From JAFGDH01 sp964447525 (GTDB lineage Archaea > Aenigmatarchaeota > Aenigmatarchaeia > QMZP01 > QMZT01): a stretch of DNA of 64,000 nt. Positions 1 to 9,324 of this stretch are shown in pieces. Under the pieces are notes generated by a model. It made no database searches. It saw nothing but the letters and a program-made list of their open reading frames with translations, and was not told where the DNA came from. Location: contig CAYUSU010000001.1 in NCBI GenBank assembly GCA_964447525.1, positions 1 to 64,000 of the forward strand, in the 5' to 3' direction. Positions within the stretch are counted from its first letter, which is position 1. Each line of letters begins with the position of its first letter. The position numbers were made by a program, and so were the translations under genes.

Positions 1-28
1 GCTCAGGCAGCAATAGAACAGTAAATGA

Positions 29-57
29 GAACATTCGTTTCGGGAACAGTTTAAAAG
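29..57 (+). promoter_or_regulatory. Promoter of the CBS/zinc-ribbon gene with a GGGAACA motif
   Basis: An A/T-rich TATA-like box, GTTTAAAAG (49-57), lies about 36 bases before the ATG at 93. Directly upstream are GAACATTCG (29-37) and CGGGAACA (41-48). The same two words and a similar TATA box recur at 24007-24057, upstream of the TrmB-type regulator gene. A shared operator is inferred from that recurrence only. Confidence 0.4.
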
Positions 58-92
58 TACAGAATACAAGAATAATTCAGTTGGGTGTTTGA

Positions 93-629
93 ATGGTGAA
101 GGTAAAAGAAGTAATGAAGAAGCATGTGGTCACGATAGGACCAGAAGTGGACATGTACACCGTCGCAAAAATACTGACGAATAACCGGATAGGTTGTGCA
201 GTAATAATACAGAAAGATATGCCCACCGGTGTTGTTACGACAAACGACATTGTGACTCTGGTAGCAAAAAGGAAAGACCCTAAAACAATCAAAGCCGGTG
301 ATTTCTGGAAAAGCAAAAAAAGACCGTTCGAGAGTGTCACTACTGGCCAGAATATTCTGGACGTAACCAAAAAAATGATCAAAAGTGGCCTGAAGAGATT
401 TCCTGTGGTGGACAATGGACAGCTTAAGGGGATAGTTTCAGTAAAAGAGATATTGCTGGTTTCCCCTGAACTGATAGAGATACTCTCGGAGAAACTTAAG
501 TCGAGTGTGGAATCGGTCGTAAAACCCCATGAAATAATATCAGGGATTTGCGAGAACTGCGATGCTTATTCGGACGAGTTGATCAACAGCGATGGAAGAT
601 GGATCTGCCCGGACTGCGGTGAAAACTAG
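93..629 (+). CDS. CBS-domain pair protein with C-terminal zinc ribbon
   Basis: This 178-aa cytoplasmic protein has two CBS motifs (about residues 6-58 and 70-123), which usually form a Bateman module binding adenine nucleotides or SAM. A C-terminal rubredoxin-like zinc ribbon follows, with cysteines 153/156 and 172/175. CBS plus zinc ribbon is a common archaeal architecture of unknown specific role, possibly a regulator that senses energy charge. It converges on the lipoprotein gene: the two stop codons share the palindrome CTAG at 626-629. The ATG at 93 fits the TATA-like box at 49-57. The domain call is secure; the function is not. Confidence 0.85.
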   Translation: MVKVKEVMKKHVVTIGPEVDMYTVAKILTNNRIGCAVIIQKDMPTGVVTTNDIVTLVAKRKDPKTIKAGDFWKSKKRPFESVTTGQNILDVTKKMIKSGLKRFPVVDNGQLKGIVSVKEILLVSPELIEILSEKLKSSVESVVKPHEIISGICENCDAYSDELINSDGRWICPDCGEN

Positions 630-2446
630 CAACCAAATGGATCAGGATCCTGTTCGCTTAGCCAGTTATCAGGTCCATCTCCATTTGATATTCTTTTTAT
701 GGTTTTATTTTTGTTAGCAAAGATGTCCCATCCATCCGTGTAATTTTCCCATGAAACGAAATCTATCAGTTCGCCCAGAGAATTATTCAATAACAAATAG
801 TCTCCTTCATCGTTCAACCCCTGACCGCCAAAACCATCCATATCCGGAGAGCAATTAAACATCTCAGCGAAACCAGATGCATTTTTTGCAATTATAATAT
901 GTGACCCCTGGCCGATAAATGAACCATCAGGGAAACTCCAAATACAATTATTATCTGATATTTTCCATCCGGTAAGATTTACCGTTTCATCCGTGGGATT
1001 GCAAATTTCCATCCATTCTTTCTTTGATTCCGGTGTGGGGACGTCATATCCTACTTCTGTAAACATGACATGAAGTGAAATGTTCGTATCGCCCACTTTG
1101 TTTTCACAATCCTCGATACATGATGTGGAATTTTCCCCTTCTTCACAAACACCATTCCCGCAACACGGGATGATGTGATCATTGTAACATCCCCCTTCGT
1201 TGTGGTTATAACCATCCTCAGTACAATTATTGTCGTCGTCACAATCAGGGCAGTCGCTCGAATTTCCGTATTCCCCTTCTTCGCATATTCCGTTTCCGTC
1301 GCAATCCGTCATTTCGATGCAAACACATCCACTAACATTCAGATATTTGCAAATTCCGCATTCAATATCGCAGGAAAAACATTCCCTGCTTTCGTTGGGC
1401 TTGTTGTTTTCGCTCCCGCAGGAATTAAGATCAGTACACTCCCTTTCTTCCATTCCTTCCGTGCAGTCATTCCATTCAGAACATACCCAGGTCTCTTCGC
1501 ATTCTGTGATTTCATGGCCGGTGCAGTCCGGTTCGCAATCCGTGCAGTCATCATTTATTACGGAATTGCAGCATACCGAGATGTAACCGTCTTCACATGT
1601 TTTTTCAGAATCCTTGCAGTATATCTGACCGCAATTTGCCGGTGTTGCGGTCTTGTTGTTTAACCAATCTGATGGCGAATCGGTGTTATTGAAATTTTCC
1701 CTCTTTATAGTTCTACCTTCTTCTGCGAACAGACCCCATCCTTCTAAATGGTTTTTCCATGACACGATGTCAATTGTGTTTCCTCCCCTGTCCTTCATAA
1801 TAAGAATATCACCGTCGTTGTTCATTGTTCTGGAGAAGCCAGACACATCTGGTTGACATCCGTACTCTTCATAAAAACCATCGGAATCCCTTGCAACCAC
1901 GAGGTAATTTTTGGATTCCAGTTTTGCACCTTCCGGGAATTCCCATCTGTAATCGTTATCCGAGACGGAATATCCGGTAAGATCGAAAACAAGGTCGGTG
2001 GGGTTGTAAATCTCGAACCATTCCTTGTCGTTCTCCGGCTTTTTCGCGTCATACAATACTTCAGTGAACATGATCAAGTCAGGACAATCAATAGTGCATG
2101 AATCAAGCGTCTCTTCAACTTCGCATACACCATTACCGCAACAATTTATCATTTCCGTGCAGGAACAAACTTCTTTATCTAATCTTTTACAATCCCCGCA
2201 TTCCATTGTGCATGGTTCTTCTTCAATGATTTCCTTTGTCACGATAATTTTGGGGGAATCTTTGGAAGCATTTTCTGCCGGTATGGTCTCAATCACGTTT
2301 GTTTGATGCGCTTCTTCGTAACTCTCGTCAAAATTAATATCGGAAAGGTTAGGACCTGCTTCCGCGAACCTGCCGGTCTGCGTCACGCAACCTGTGATTA
2401 TGACAAGAAAAAGCAATGATATGATTATCAGCAACCCCCGTGACAT
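626..2446 (-). CDS. Secreted lipoprotein with two lamin-tail domains and Cys-rich CGNGVCE modules
   Basis: A hydrophobic signal sequence ends in a lipobox-like ITGC, with the cysteine at about residue 20, so this is probably a membrane-anchored surface lipoprotein. Two lamin-tail (LTD) beta-sandwich domains, each opening with an MFTEV motif, flank a middle region very rich in cysteine. That region holds three CGNG(V/I)CE modules with nearby Cys pairs, suggesting disulfide-bonded or metal-stabilised spacers. The chosen ATG at 2446 follows a GGGGG ribosome binding site and gives a compact signal peptide; an in-frame upstream extension to 2476 would spoil it. LTD domains are often found on secreted nucleases and surface proteins. 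No catalytic domain is visible, so an adhesive or structural role is inferred. Confidence 0.75.
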   Translation of the reverse strand: MSRGLLIIISLLFLVIITGCVTQTGRFAEAGPNLSDINFDESYEEAHQTNVIETIPAENASKDSPKIIVTKEIIEEEPCTMECGDCKRLDKEVCSCTEMINCCGNGVCEVEETLDSCTIDCPDLIMFTEVLYDAKKPENDKEWFEIYNPTDLVFDLTGYSVSDNDYRWEFPEGAKLESKNYLVVARDSDGFYEEYGCQPDVSGFSRTMNNDGDILIMKDRGGNTIDIVSWKNHLEGWGLFAEEGRTIKRENFNNTDSPSDWLNNKTATPANCGQIYCKDSEKTCEDGYISVCCNSVINDDCTDCEPDCTGHEITECEETWVCSEWNDCTEGMEERECTDLNSCGSENNKPNESRECFSCDIECGICKYLNVSGCVCIEMTDCDGNGICEEGEYGNSSDCPDCDDDNNCTEDGYNHNEGGCYNDHIIPCCGNGVCEEGENSTSCIEDCENKVGDTNISLHVMFTEVGYDVPTPESKKEWMEICNPTDETVNLTGWKISDNNCIWSFPDGSFIGQGSHIIIAKNASGFAEMFNCSPDMDGFGGQGLNDEGDYLLLNNSLGELIDFVSWENYTDGWDIFANKNKTIKRISNGDGPDNWLSEQDPDPFGC

Positions 2447-2489
2447 ACAACAACCCCCTTTAAATATTAATTGCAAATTAAATAATTAT

Positions 2490-2656
2490 GGGCCCGTAGC
2501 TCAGCTGGAAACAGCGAATGAAATTGATTTCATCAATTTCTGTCTGTAATAGAGCGATAGCCTCCTAACATTTAAGGTGGAAAGCTATAGGCCGGGGGTT
2601 CGAATAGCGCAAGAAGTGGGTTTTATCCAATTCCTTCGAAAATCCCCCCGGGTCCG
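2490..2656 (+). tRNA. tRNA-Arg(CCU) with three apparent introns
   Basis: The acceptor strands GGGCCCG (2490-2496) and CGGGTCC (2649-2655) pair fully apart from one G-T, with G73 at 2656. The D stem is GCTC/GAGC, the anticodon stem ATAGC (2557-2561)/GCTAT (2584-2588), and the T stem GGGGG (2594-2598)/CCCCC (2644-2648). After C32-T33 the anticodon CCT is at 2564-2566. Each loop is too long: the D loop by about 38-40 nt (2503-2551, including a perfect 9-bp hairpin at 2520-2540), the anticodon loop by 15 nt, and the T loop by about 38 nt (2599-2643). Removing these leaves a normal tRNA of about 75 nt. Exact splice sites need bulge-helix-bulge modelling. Confidence 0.85.
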
Positions 2657-2700
2657 TACGTTAAAAATAAAAAACTCCCATCTAAATTTAAAACGGTAAT

Positions 2701-3459
2701 ATGACAAGAGTTATTGCAATTTCTTCAGGGAAGGGTGGGGTCGGTAAAACAACCGTTGTTTCAAACCTGGCGACATCACTCGCAAAAATGGGGCATTCCG
2801 TGGTGGCGATAGATTCGAACCTCACGACGTCCAACCTTGGTCTCCATCTGGGGATACATCTTTACCCTACAACGCTTCACGATGTTCTTGAGGGGAAGGC
2901 TAATCTGAAGGATGCCATATACTTACACAATTCCGGCTTCAGGATAATACCCGCTGATATTTCCCTGAGGAAGATGAAAGACGTCAAGTCCCACGAATAC
3001 ATGGAGATATTTGATAAACTCATGAGCAGTTCTGATTTTATCCTCGTTGACTGTGCCGCGGGGCTCGGTAAAGAGGCAGTCACTGCAATACGCGCGGCGG
3101 ACGAAATGATTATAGTTACTAATCCGGAACTTCCCGCAGTGACAGAAGCACTCAAATTGAGTTTCGTCGCGAACAAGAACGAGACGCGCAACCTTGGAAT
3201 AGTCATTAACAGGGTAAAGAATGAATCCCACGAACTCCCTGCCAGATATATCGAGGATATGCTTAACGTTCCGGTTCTGGGTAAGGTGCCTGAGGACAAA
3301 GAGGTTAGAAAATCGATCGCCATGAAGCAGCCGATAGTTTTGTATTCCCCCAAATCGCCTGCCGCCCAGCACCTGAAATCGGTAGCTGCAACAATAACCG
3401 GTGAAAAATATGAACCAAAAGTTTCTGTGAGTTATCGTCTTTTCTCATGGTTAAGATGA
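2701..3459 (+). CDS. minD: MinD/ParA-family ATPase
   Basis: This is a 252-aa deviant Walker A ATPase. The P-loop KGGVGKT (residues 11-17, signature Lys11 and Lys16) sits at the very N-terminus, followed by a switch-like IDSN (in place of the usual DxD/DxN) and a Walker B-like ILVDCAAG. Length and motifs fit archaeal MinD. These proteins cycle on and off the membrane and position proteins or machines such as pili or archaella, rather than segregating plasmids. There is no obvious C-terminal amphipathic helix, although the extreme end (SYRLFSWLR) could serve. The gene follows the tRNA directly and ends seven bases before the scaffold gap, so its downstream neighbour is unknown. Confidence 0.85.
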   Translation: MTRVIAISSGKGGVGKTTVVSNLATSLAKMGHSVVAIDSNLTTSNLGLHLGIHLYPTTLHDVLEGKANLKDAIYLHNSGFRIIPADISLRKMKDVKSHEYMEIFDKLMSSSDFILVDCAAGLGKEAVTAIRAADEMIIVTNPELPAVTEALKLSFVANKNETRNLGIVINRVKNESHELPARYIEDMLNVPVLGKVPEDKEVRKSIAMKQPIVLYSPKSPAAQHLKSVAATITGEKYEPKVSVSYRLFSWLR

Positions 3460-3466
3460 TTTCTTG

Positions 3467-3566
3467 NNNNNNNNNNNNNNNNNNNNNNNNNNNNNNNNNN
3501 NNNNNNNNNNNNNNNNNNNNNNNNNNNNNNNNNNNNNNNNNNNNNNNNNNNNNNNNNNNNNNNNNN
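3467..3566. other. Scaffold gap (100 N)
   Basis: One hundred consecutive N bases mark an assembly gap of arbitrary length. The gap removes the 3' end of pheT. Any reading frame that runs through it into the antisense of the MinD gene is an artefact. Confidence 0.99.
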
Positions 3567-5182
3567 GGTACCTCAATTCCCCAGTTGCTCAGAACCTGCG
3601 GGTGGACTTCTCCTATGTATGCGATTCCCTTACCCTTTGAATAAACCCTCCCGGTCCTTCCTGAAATGAAAGAAGGATGATCCCTTTCCCTGATCTCGTA
3701 TTCTATTCCCAGGTAATCCATGAGAAAGTCGAATACCTGCTTCGCTTCAGTGAATCCAACGTCTTTTCCCGCGAGACCCCATGTCAGCCTGGTCGGGTTC
3801 GAACTCATGGTTTCTTTTTTACTGTCGGGTATGATGACTTCCCCTATCTCGAATATTTGTTGTGGATATTCCTTCTTCTTGTTTTTGCTAAAGAATTCCA
3901 TGAGGGATGGAAATAACCATGATCTGAAGACGCACCAGTTATCAGAAACTGGGTTGTCCACCTCAACCACATTCATATTATTTAGTTCCATCCGTCTGAC
4001 GAGATTTTCTTTGTTGGTGAGATAATATGATAATATTTCCTGTGAACCGGTTCCTGTCATGAGGTTCCTTATCCCGGAGGAGAAAACATTCATTTCAGTC
4101 TGTGAACCGATTGTCGGTATTTTAGGGGTGAGCGGTTCTATATTGTTATATCCGTATCTCATTATTATGTCTTCCACCACATCTGCAGGATGCATTATAT
4201 CCTGCCTGTATGAAGGGTATTCAACACATACATTATTCCCAGAAATATTGGCATTAAATCTGGCCTTTGAAAGAAGATTTTTTATTTTTTCTTTTTTCAA
4301 ATCTAGTCCTGACCTCTTTTTTATGTAGTCCTGACCGACCACAATCTTCCCGTTTTCCATTGATGGGGTAACGATGGTCTTATCCGGGAATACCACTTCA
4401 ACGCTTTCGACGATCCCGCCTCGGTCAGCCATCGCCGAGACCATTATATCAAGCACCGGAAGCTGGAATTTCATCTCGAAACCGGAACATTCTATGAACA
4501 CGTCCCTGGTTTCTTGTGTTACCTTTCCCGTGTAATTCGAATTGATTATCGGCGGCATGGAAAGAACGTTTTTGTCGGCATCTATGAAAACCGGATATTT
4601 GTCCAGACCTTCCAGAAGATGTCCGTATTCCTTCCCTTTCGGATGCTGAAGAAGTATCTGTTTAAGATTTAACTCCTTTTTGAAATCAAGAGGAACGAAT
4701 TTTATTTCCTCTGGAGCGAATGCTTTGAACGTTATCGGGGATTTTATTTTGTGTAGGTCGTATATACCCAGTGCAACTTCCTTCCTTTTTCTCCCGAAAG
4801 TTTCGCAAACCTTCTCCTGCAATTGGATCATTTGAAGAAGTGTTTCTTCGTCTATCTTTAGATTTCTTACAACCGCGCAGACTGTTAGTGGTCTGATATT
4901 TTTCAGATTATTGTCTACTATCACTTTCAACCCGGATTTTTTGATATTGTATTTTGGCACACCCCTTTCTCCAGAGACTTCTGTTTTTATCTCCCTGGCG
5001 ATTCCTTCGGTCGACCAGAGATCAGGGCGATTGGTATCGGCGATCTCAATCTTTATTCTGTCCCCCTCAACGTTTTCTATCTCTCCCTTCACGTATTCCA
5101 GGTATTTCTCAAGATCATTTACCGATATATTCTTTCCCAACAAATTTTGCAGGTCTTTCATTGATATCTCGATAGTAGGCAT
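3567..5182 (-). CDS. pheT: Phenylalanyl-tRNA synthetase beta subunit (3' end lost in gap)
   Basis: This subunit of the (alpha-beta)2 PheRS supplies B3/B4 editing, B5 DNA-binding-like and core catalytic-like folds. About 538 residues are visible, close to the roughly 550 of archaeal PheT, so only a short C-terminal tail is missing. Features include the N-terminal ADTNRPDLWS motif typical of archaeal/eukaryotic PheT and the B5-like segment near YPSYRQDI. The ATG at 5182 follows a GGGGGGTTT ribosome binding site and overlaps the pheS stop codon by one base (TGATG), so the pair is translationally coupled. In-frame codons upstream to 5293 lie inside pheS and are rejected. Confidence 0.93.
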
Positions 5183-6699
5183 CAGAAAACCCCCCTTGAT
5201 GATCTGAGGAAACTTAGGTCTTTGGTGAAAAGTTCCCTTATATCCTTTACACCGAGTTTCATCATTGCGAGTCGGTCTATCCCGAAACCCCATGCTATGA
5301 CAGGTTCCTTTACACCGAGAGGTTCGCTGAGTTCCGGTCTGAATATGCCGGCACCCGCGAGTTCCATCCAGCCGATTTCCGGATGTTTTGCCGATATCTG
5401 GACAGAAGGTTCAGTGAACGGGAAGTAATCGGGCAGGAATTTCACCTTATCTATCCCGGTCATTTCAAAAACGAATTCTTTCAATAGACCGAGCAGATGT
5501 CGGAAGTTTAGCGAATCTCCAACCACGAATCCCCCTAACTGATTAAATTCGACGCCGTGGTTGCTGTCTATCACATCCGGCCTGAAACATCTGACCAGCG
5601 AGAAATATTTTCCGGGTATCTCTATGTTTTTTGAAAGATACCTGGGAGATATTGCGGTATCATGAGCTCTTGCGACAAGCTGGCTGGCAGTCTTCTCGTT
5701 CCATTCGTATTCCCACCCTCTCGATCCGGTCTTCCCCCCGTTTTCATGCGCTTCCTTTACCATTTTCACCACTTCGTCTTTCGGAAGCTTACCATATCGG
5801 GTGTTCTTTATTTTATAGCTTGCACTCCAGTCCCTTGCCGGGTGGTTCTGTGGCTGGAAAAGTGCGTCAAAATTGAAAAATTCCAGTTCAATGACAGGTC
5901 CTTCCATCTCCTTAAAACCCATCTCTACCAGTTTGCTTCTGGCATTTTCAATGAACTGGTTGTATGGCTGCTTTTTGCCCGCAAATATTTTTGGAACGTT
6001 TATCCGAACGTCATATCTTCTGAATTTCTTCCCTTTCCAAGAACCATCCTTTATAATTTTTGGTGTGAGTCTCTCTATCATCGATTTGGAGTCCTTCATT
6101 TTTCTGAATTCTGAAATAAGTTTTTTACCTTCATCTGTGGAATTCCAGTACTTCAGTTTTTCCACATCCATTTTAATGACCTTTTTCCTTTTCATCAAAT
6201 TTGCCAATATTGTTTTTTCTTCAGCACTTACAGAAGATAATTCTAAAGGAAGTTTCGAAAGGAATTCTTCTTCCGGGAATCCCTTCCTGAGAAGTTCCTC
6301 TCTTTCGGATGTTGGTTCTATCTTTTTACCAATTATCGAGATCGCATATTTACCTTTCAATAAACCTATGCATTTTACCATTTCGTTGTCATCCAGTCCC
6401 GTTTTTTTCTTCAAAACATCATATTCCATTTCTTTGTCAAGTACATCCAAAAATCTCTTTTCCGGAAGGCCGGATTTAAGATATTCCTCACCGTTAGAAT
6501 CCAGATGTATGACTTCTCTTGAAACAGAATTTATCTTTAATAATTTCCTGTTCTCCAGCCATTGAAGGGCACGCATGGCTTCAACTTCCTTAAGCCCTGT
6601 TTTTTTTGCGAGTTCCTTCAGTTCCAGTTTTTCCCCGATGAAAGGGAGTATCTTTCTCTCCAATGGATGGAGTGAATCAAGAAGCATTGCAGTATCCAT
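5182..6699 (-). CDS. pheS: Phenylalanyl-tRNA synthetase alpha subunit
   Basis: This is the catalytic class II subunit that charges tRNA-Phe. The 505-aa protein has the archaeal/eukaryotic layout: N-terminal winged-helix repeats for tRNA contact (about residues 1-200), then the class II core with motif 2 around FRPDVIDSNH and motif 3 in the GFGIDRLAM segment near the C-terminus. A TATA box (6705-6713) lies so close to the annotated ATG that a leaderless transcript could instead begin at the ATG for Met5 (6687). The start is therefore uncertain by four residues. pheT follows with a one-base overlap. Confidence 0.94.
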   Translation of the reverse strand: MDTAMLLDSLHPLERKILPFIGEKLELKELAKKTGLKEVEAMRALQWLENRKLLKINSVSREVIHLDSNGEEYLKSGLPEKRFLDVLDKEMEYDVLKKKTGLDDNEMVKCIGLLKGKYAISIIGKKIEPTSEREELLRKGFPEEEFLSKLPLELSSVSAEEKTILANLMKRKKVIKMDVEKLKYWNSTDEGKKLISEFRKMKDSKSMIERLTPKIIKDGSWKGKKFRRYDVRINVPKIFAGKKQPYNQFIENARSKLVEMGFKEMEGPVIELEFFNFDALFQPQNHPARDWSASYKIKNTRYGKLPKDEVVKMVKEAHENGGKTGSRGWEYEWNEKTASQLVARAHDTAISPRYLSKNIEIPGKYFSLVRCFRPDVIDSNHGVEFNQLGGFVVGDSLNFRHLLGLLKEFVFEMTGIDKVKFLPDYFPFTEPSVQISAKHPEIGWMELAGAGIFRPELSEPLGVKEPVIAWGFGIDRLAMMKLGVKDIRELFTKDLSFLRSSRGVF

Positions 6700-6747
6700 A
6701 AATCTATATAAAAGTTAATAAATTAAAAAGATTTGTGAGGGTTCTTT

Positions 6748-7488
6748 ATGGATACTAACAAATACAACGAGATTTTTTATTCTGACATATTCGGAAAGAA
6801 GTCGGAAAAATACTACAACATACAGAAGAAAAAAATAGAGATAATAATGGAAATGTTCGATAATCACCCGAAAGGAAGGATACTGGATGTCGGGTGCGGA
6901 GACGGCCTGATATCTTCAATGCTTGCGAAAAAAACAAAGGCGAAGGCTTACGGCGTAGACATAAGCAAAAATTCAATAGAGACTGCGAAAATGAAGGGTG
7001 TCGAGGCGAAGGTGGTAAACATCGATAAAGAGGGAATTCCTTTCCCCCGGGAATATTTCGACGGTGTGCTTTGCGGTGATATCATTGAACACATTTACGA
7101 TACGGAGGGACTTATAGAGAATGTATGGAAGATTCTCAAACCGAAAGGTTACGTAGTTATCTCGACTCCCAATATCGCTTCATGGTACAACAGATTTTTC
7201 CTTATGATGGGGCTCATGCCCACATGGATAGAATCTTCCTCGAAAACATTCACCGGAAATCCCTTCATAAAGGAGGGAGTTGGTCATATACATGCTTTCA
7301 CGAAAAGATCGCTCACGGAGCTTTTGCGATTGAAGGGTTTCCAAATAATAAAAGTGAAAGGCAGTCCTGTGATGGGTGACGGAACGAGATCAAAGGCGAA
7401 AGAAATGGTATGGAACAAGGTCGATTCTGCCATATCAAGGATTACGAGCTGGTCCTCGACCATAGTGGTGAAGGCCAGAAAGAAATAG
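6748..7488 (+). CDS. Class I SAM-dependent methyltransferase
   Basis: A 246-aa Rossmann-fold methyltransferase. The SAM-binding motif I, ILDVGCGDG, is at residues 45-53, an acidic motif II (GVDIS) follows, and a GDIIEH post-motif resembles the UbiG/Methyltransf_11 and _12 families. The C-terminal part (residues 140-246) is hydrophobic and basic, which could place it near the membrane. It is followed by a UbiA-like prenyltransferase homologue on the same strand, so lipid or quinone-like methylation is possible. The substrate cannot be read from the sequence. The ATG has a GTGAGGG ribosome binding site. Confidence 0.8.
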   Translation: MDTNKYNEIFYSDIFGKKSEKYYNIQKKKIEIIMEMFDNHPKGRILDVGCGDGLISSMLAKKTKAKAYGVDISKNSIETAKMKGVEAKVVNIDKEGIPFPREYFDGVLCGDIIEHIYDTEGLIENVWKILKPKGYVVISTPNIASWYNRFFLMMGLMPTWIESSSKTFTGNPFIKEGVGHIHAFTKRSLTELLRLKGFQIIKVKGSPVMGDGTRSKAKEMVWNKVDSAISRITSWSSTIVVKARKK

Positions 7489-7572
7489 ATTGACCGATGG
7501 CAAGTTTTGACCAAAACCGTCTTAAGAAAGAATAAATAGGACATAAGACAAAAATTATTCTGTGGTGCCGGG

Positions 7573-8592
7573 ATGATCAGGAAAATAATGTTTAACAGCA
7601 TAACAATAAGCCTTCCTAAGAATATTATACAGTTCCTTCTGGGTGTTATTCTTTACTGGTTTATTATCGGGGTTCCTGATACCTATACTGCGCTTCTGGC
7701 CATGTCAGGGTTTGTCGTAACATATTCCTGCGTTTACCTTTTCAACGATATTTTCGATTACAAGGAAGACATGGGTGACAAAGAAAAAATGAAGTGGAAA
7801 CCGATTGCCAGCGGGCATCTCAAAGTTGAACATGCAAAAGGACTGGCAGTGACATTCGCTTTCGTGGGACTATTTATCTCCATTTTAGTTAACGAATGGT
7901 TTTTTGCCATGATGGTAACCATGCTTTTCCTCAATATGCTGCACTCGTCCCCTCTGACTAAATTCAAAAAGGGCATTTACAAAACAACGTTCAACATGAC
8001 AGTGATAGAATTTCTGAAATATTCATGCGGGTGGTTTGCTTTCACGACAAACATATCAAAGTTCCCGTTCTGGCTCATACTGGCGTTCTCGGTAGTTTAC
8101 ACCACAAGCTACATAATATACAAATTCAAGTTCAAAGGCAAGGTAATAAAGGAAAACAAAAAACTGTTCTGGGGACTCGGAATTCTGGGTGTGGTATCCT
8201 ACATGGTTTCACTTGTGTATTACGTATTCCCGCTTACACTCATATTCCTCATATTGGTTCCAGTAGTTGTGTTGTTGATATTCAAATACATGAACGTGGA
8301 GGTCCACCGGATAAGCAACATGATAATGATAGAATACATACTCCTCCCTTTGGTAATAATTTGTTTTGTTATATTGACCATACCGGCGGTAGGCAACGCA
8401 AACGACCAGATCGCTGACGGCCTAACAAACATGTCCGACAGAATAACGGATACGATAGCGGACAGGATTCCCGATACCGTCATAAAACCGATAGAAAACC
8501 TTTCAGGTGAACTGGAAAGGTACGAGACGCTGGAAGATGTCGTGAATAAGGTAAACGAGACGATATCCAATATTACTAATCCAATTATATGA
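7573..8592 (+). CDS. UbiA-superfamily membrane prenyltransferase homologue
   Basis: A 339-aa polytopic membrane protein with about eight to nine hydrophobic helices. The first Asp-rich motif of UbiA enzymes is intact (NDIFDYKED, around residues 58-66), and a HSSPLTKFK segment matches the conserved region after helix 4. The second DxxxD motif expected after helix 6 is not visible; that place reads as a Lys-rich loop (KFKFKGKVIKENKK). A C-terminal amphipathic tail of about 70 residues with repeated Asp/Ile pattern follows the last helix. It may be a divergent archaeal lipid prenyltransferase or a catalytically altered paralogue. It overlaps the convergent PHP gene by eight bases. Confidence 0.7.
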   Translation: MIRKIMFNSITISLPKNIIQFLLGVILYWFIIGVPDTYTALLAMSGFVVTYSCVYLFNDIFDYKEDMGDKEKMKWKPIASGHLKVEHAKGLAVTFAFVGLFISILVNEWFFAMMVTMLFLNMLHSSPLTKFKKGIYKTTFNMTVIEFLKYSCGWFAFTTNISKFPFWLILAFSVVYTTSYIIYKFKFKGKVIKENKKLFWGLGILGVVSYMVSLVYYVFPLTLIFLILVPVVVLLIFKYMNVEVHRISNMIMIEYILLPLVIICFVILTIPAVGNANDQIADGLTNMSDRITDTIADRIPDTVIKPIENLSGELERYETLEDVVNKVNETISNITNPII

Positions 8593-9241
8593 TTCTGTAT
8601 CTTCTGAGTGAAGTTTTAAGATGAGGTTTCAACCCGGAACATTTACCGAATACCCGGGTTTTCCCGTTCTTTATTGCATCGAGAATATCATTTTTATTCC
8701 TGCCCGAATCTATCATTGTCCATGCATTTCCGAATTCCTCTAAAAAATGGGCATCGGAACCCGCGACCATTGGAATATCGTTTTTTTCCGCGAATGATAC
8801 GTTTTTTTTGTTGAAACTAGAAAGCATTGTTCTGGAATTAAAGCCTTCGACAGCATCTAAATAATTTAATATTTCATTGGACGAGTTTCCCAGACCTTTT
8901 CTGAATCTGTCGAAAGGATGTGGAAGGATTATGAAGCCGCCCTGCTTCCTAACAAGTTTGCATGCCTCCACGGGATTGAGCTTCTTCGGTATTTCTTTAT
9001 TTATCCCCAGTGCTATTATCTCCCCGCCTTTCACACGTATCTCTTCCCCCCTGAAAAGAATGAGATTCTTATACGATCTCTCGGCTTCCTTCTCAACTTC
9101 GCTGAAGCCTCCGAAGGTGTTGTGATCTGTTACGGCAATTACGTCCATCCCGATTGCTTTCGCTTTCAATACAAGATCTCTTGGTTTTATGTTCGCGTCC
9201 CTCGAATGATACGTGTGGACGTGGAAGTCTGCCTTTAACAT
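8585..9241 (-). CDS. PHP-domain metal-dependent phosphoesterase
   Basis: A 218-aa stand-alone PHP domain. The metal-binding DFHVHTYHS motif lies at residues 5-13, VTDHN follows at about 37-41, and HPFDR and a late SDAH supply the remaining His/Asp ligands. Stand-alone PHP proteins of this size act on nucleotide 3',5'-bisphosphates or histidinol phosphate-like substrates; the RNase P protein Rpp30 is a more distant relative. A GGAGAA ribosome binding site lies about 11 bases upstream of the ATG. Substrate specificity is unknown. Confidence 0.85.
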   Translation of the reverse strand: MLKADFHVHTYHSRDANIKPRDLVLKAKAIGMDVIAVTDHNTFGGFSEVEKEAERSYKNLILFRGEEIRVKGGEIIALGINKEIPKKLNPVEACKLVRKQGGFIILPHPFDRFRKGLGNSSNEILNYLDAVEGFNSRTMLSSFNKKNVSFAEKNDIPMVAGSDAHFLEEFGNAWTMIDSGRNKNDILDAIKNGKTRVFGKCSGLKPHLKTSLRRYRII

Positions 9242-9324
9242 AAAATTATTCTTCTCCGGAAAACTAATAAATCAAACTAATGATTTAAATATAACAGGTA
9301 AATCATTTACCATAAAGTGATCTT

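Noticed and set aside
1175..1663. Long plus-strand ORFs over the lipoprotein
   Set aside because: They are antisense shadows of a Cys-rich coding region; they lack recognisable domains and ribosome binding sites.
3305..5293. A 662-aa reading frame covering pheT and the antisense of the MinD gene
   Set aside because: It passes through the N gap, and its upstream part lies inside pheS. True pheT starts at 5182 and is truncated at 3567.
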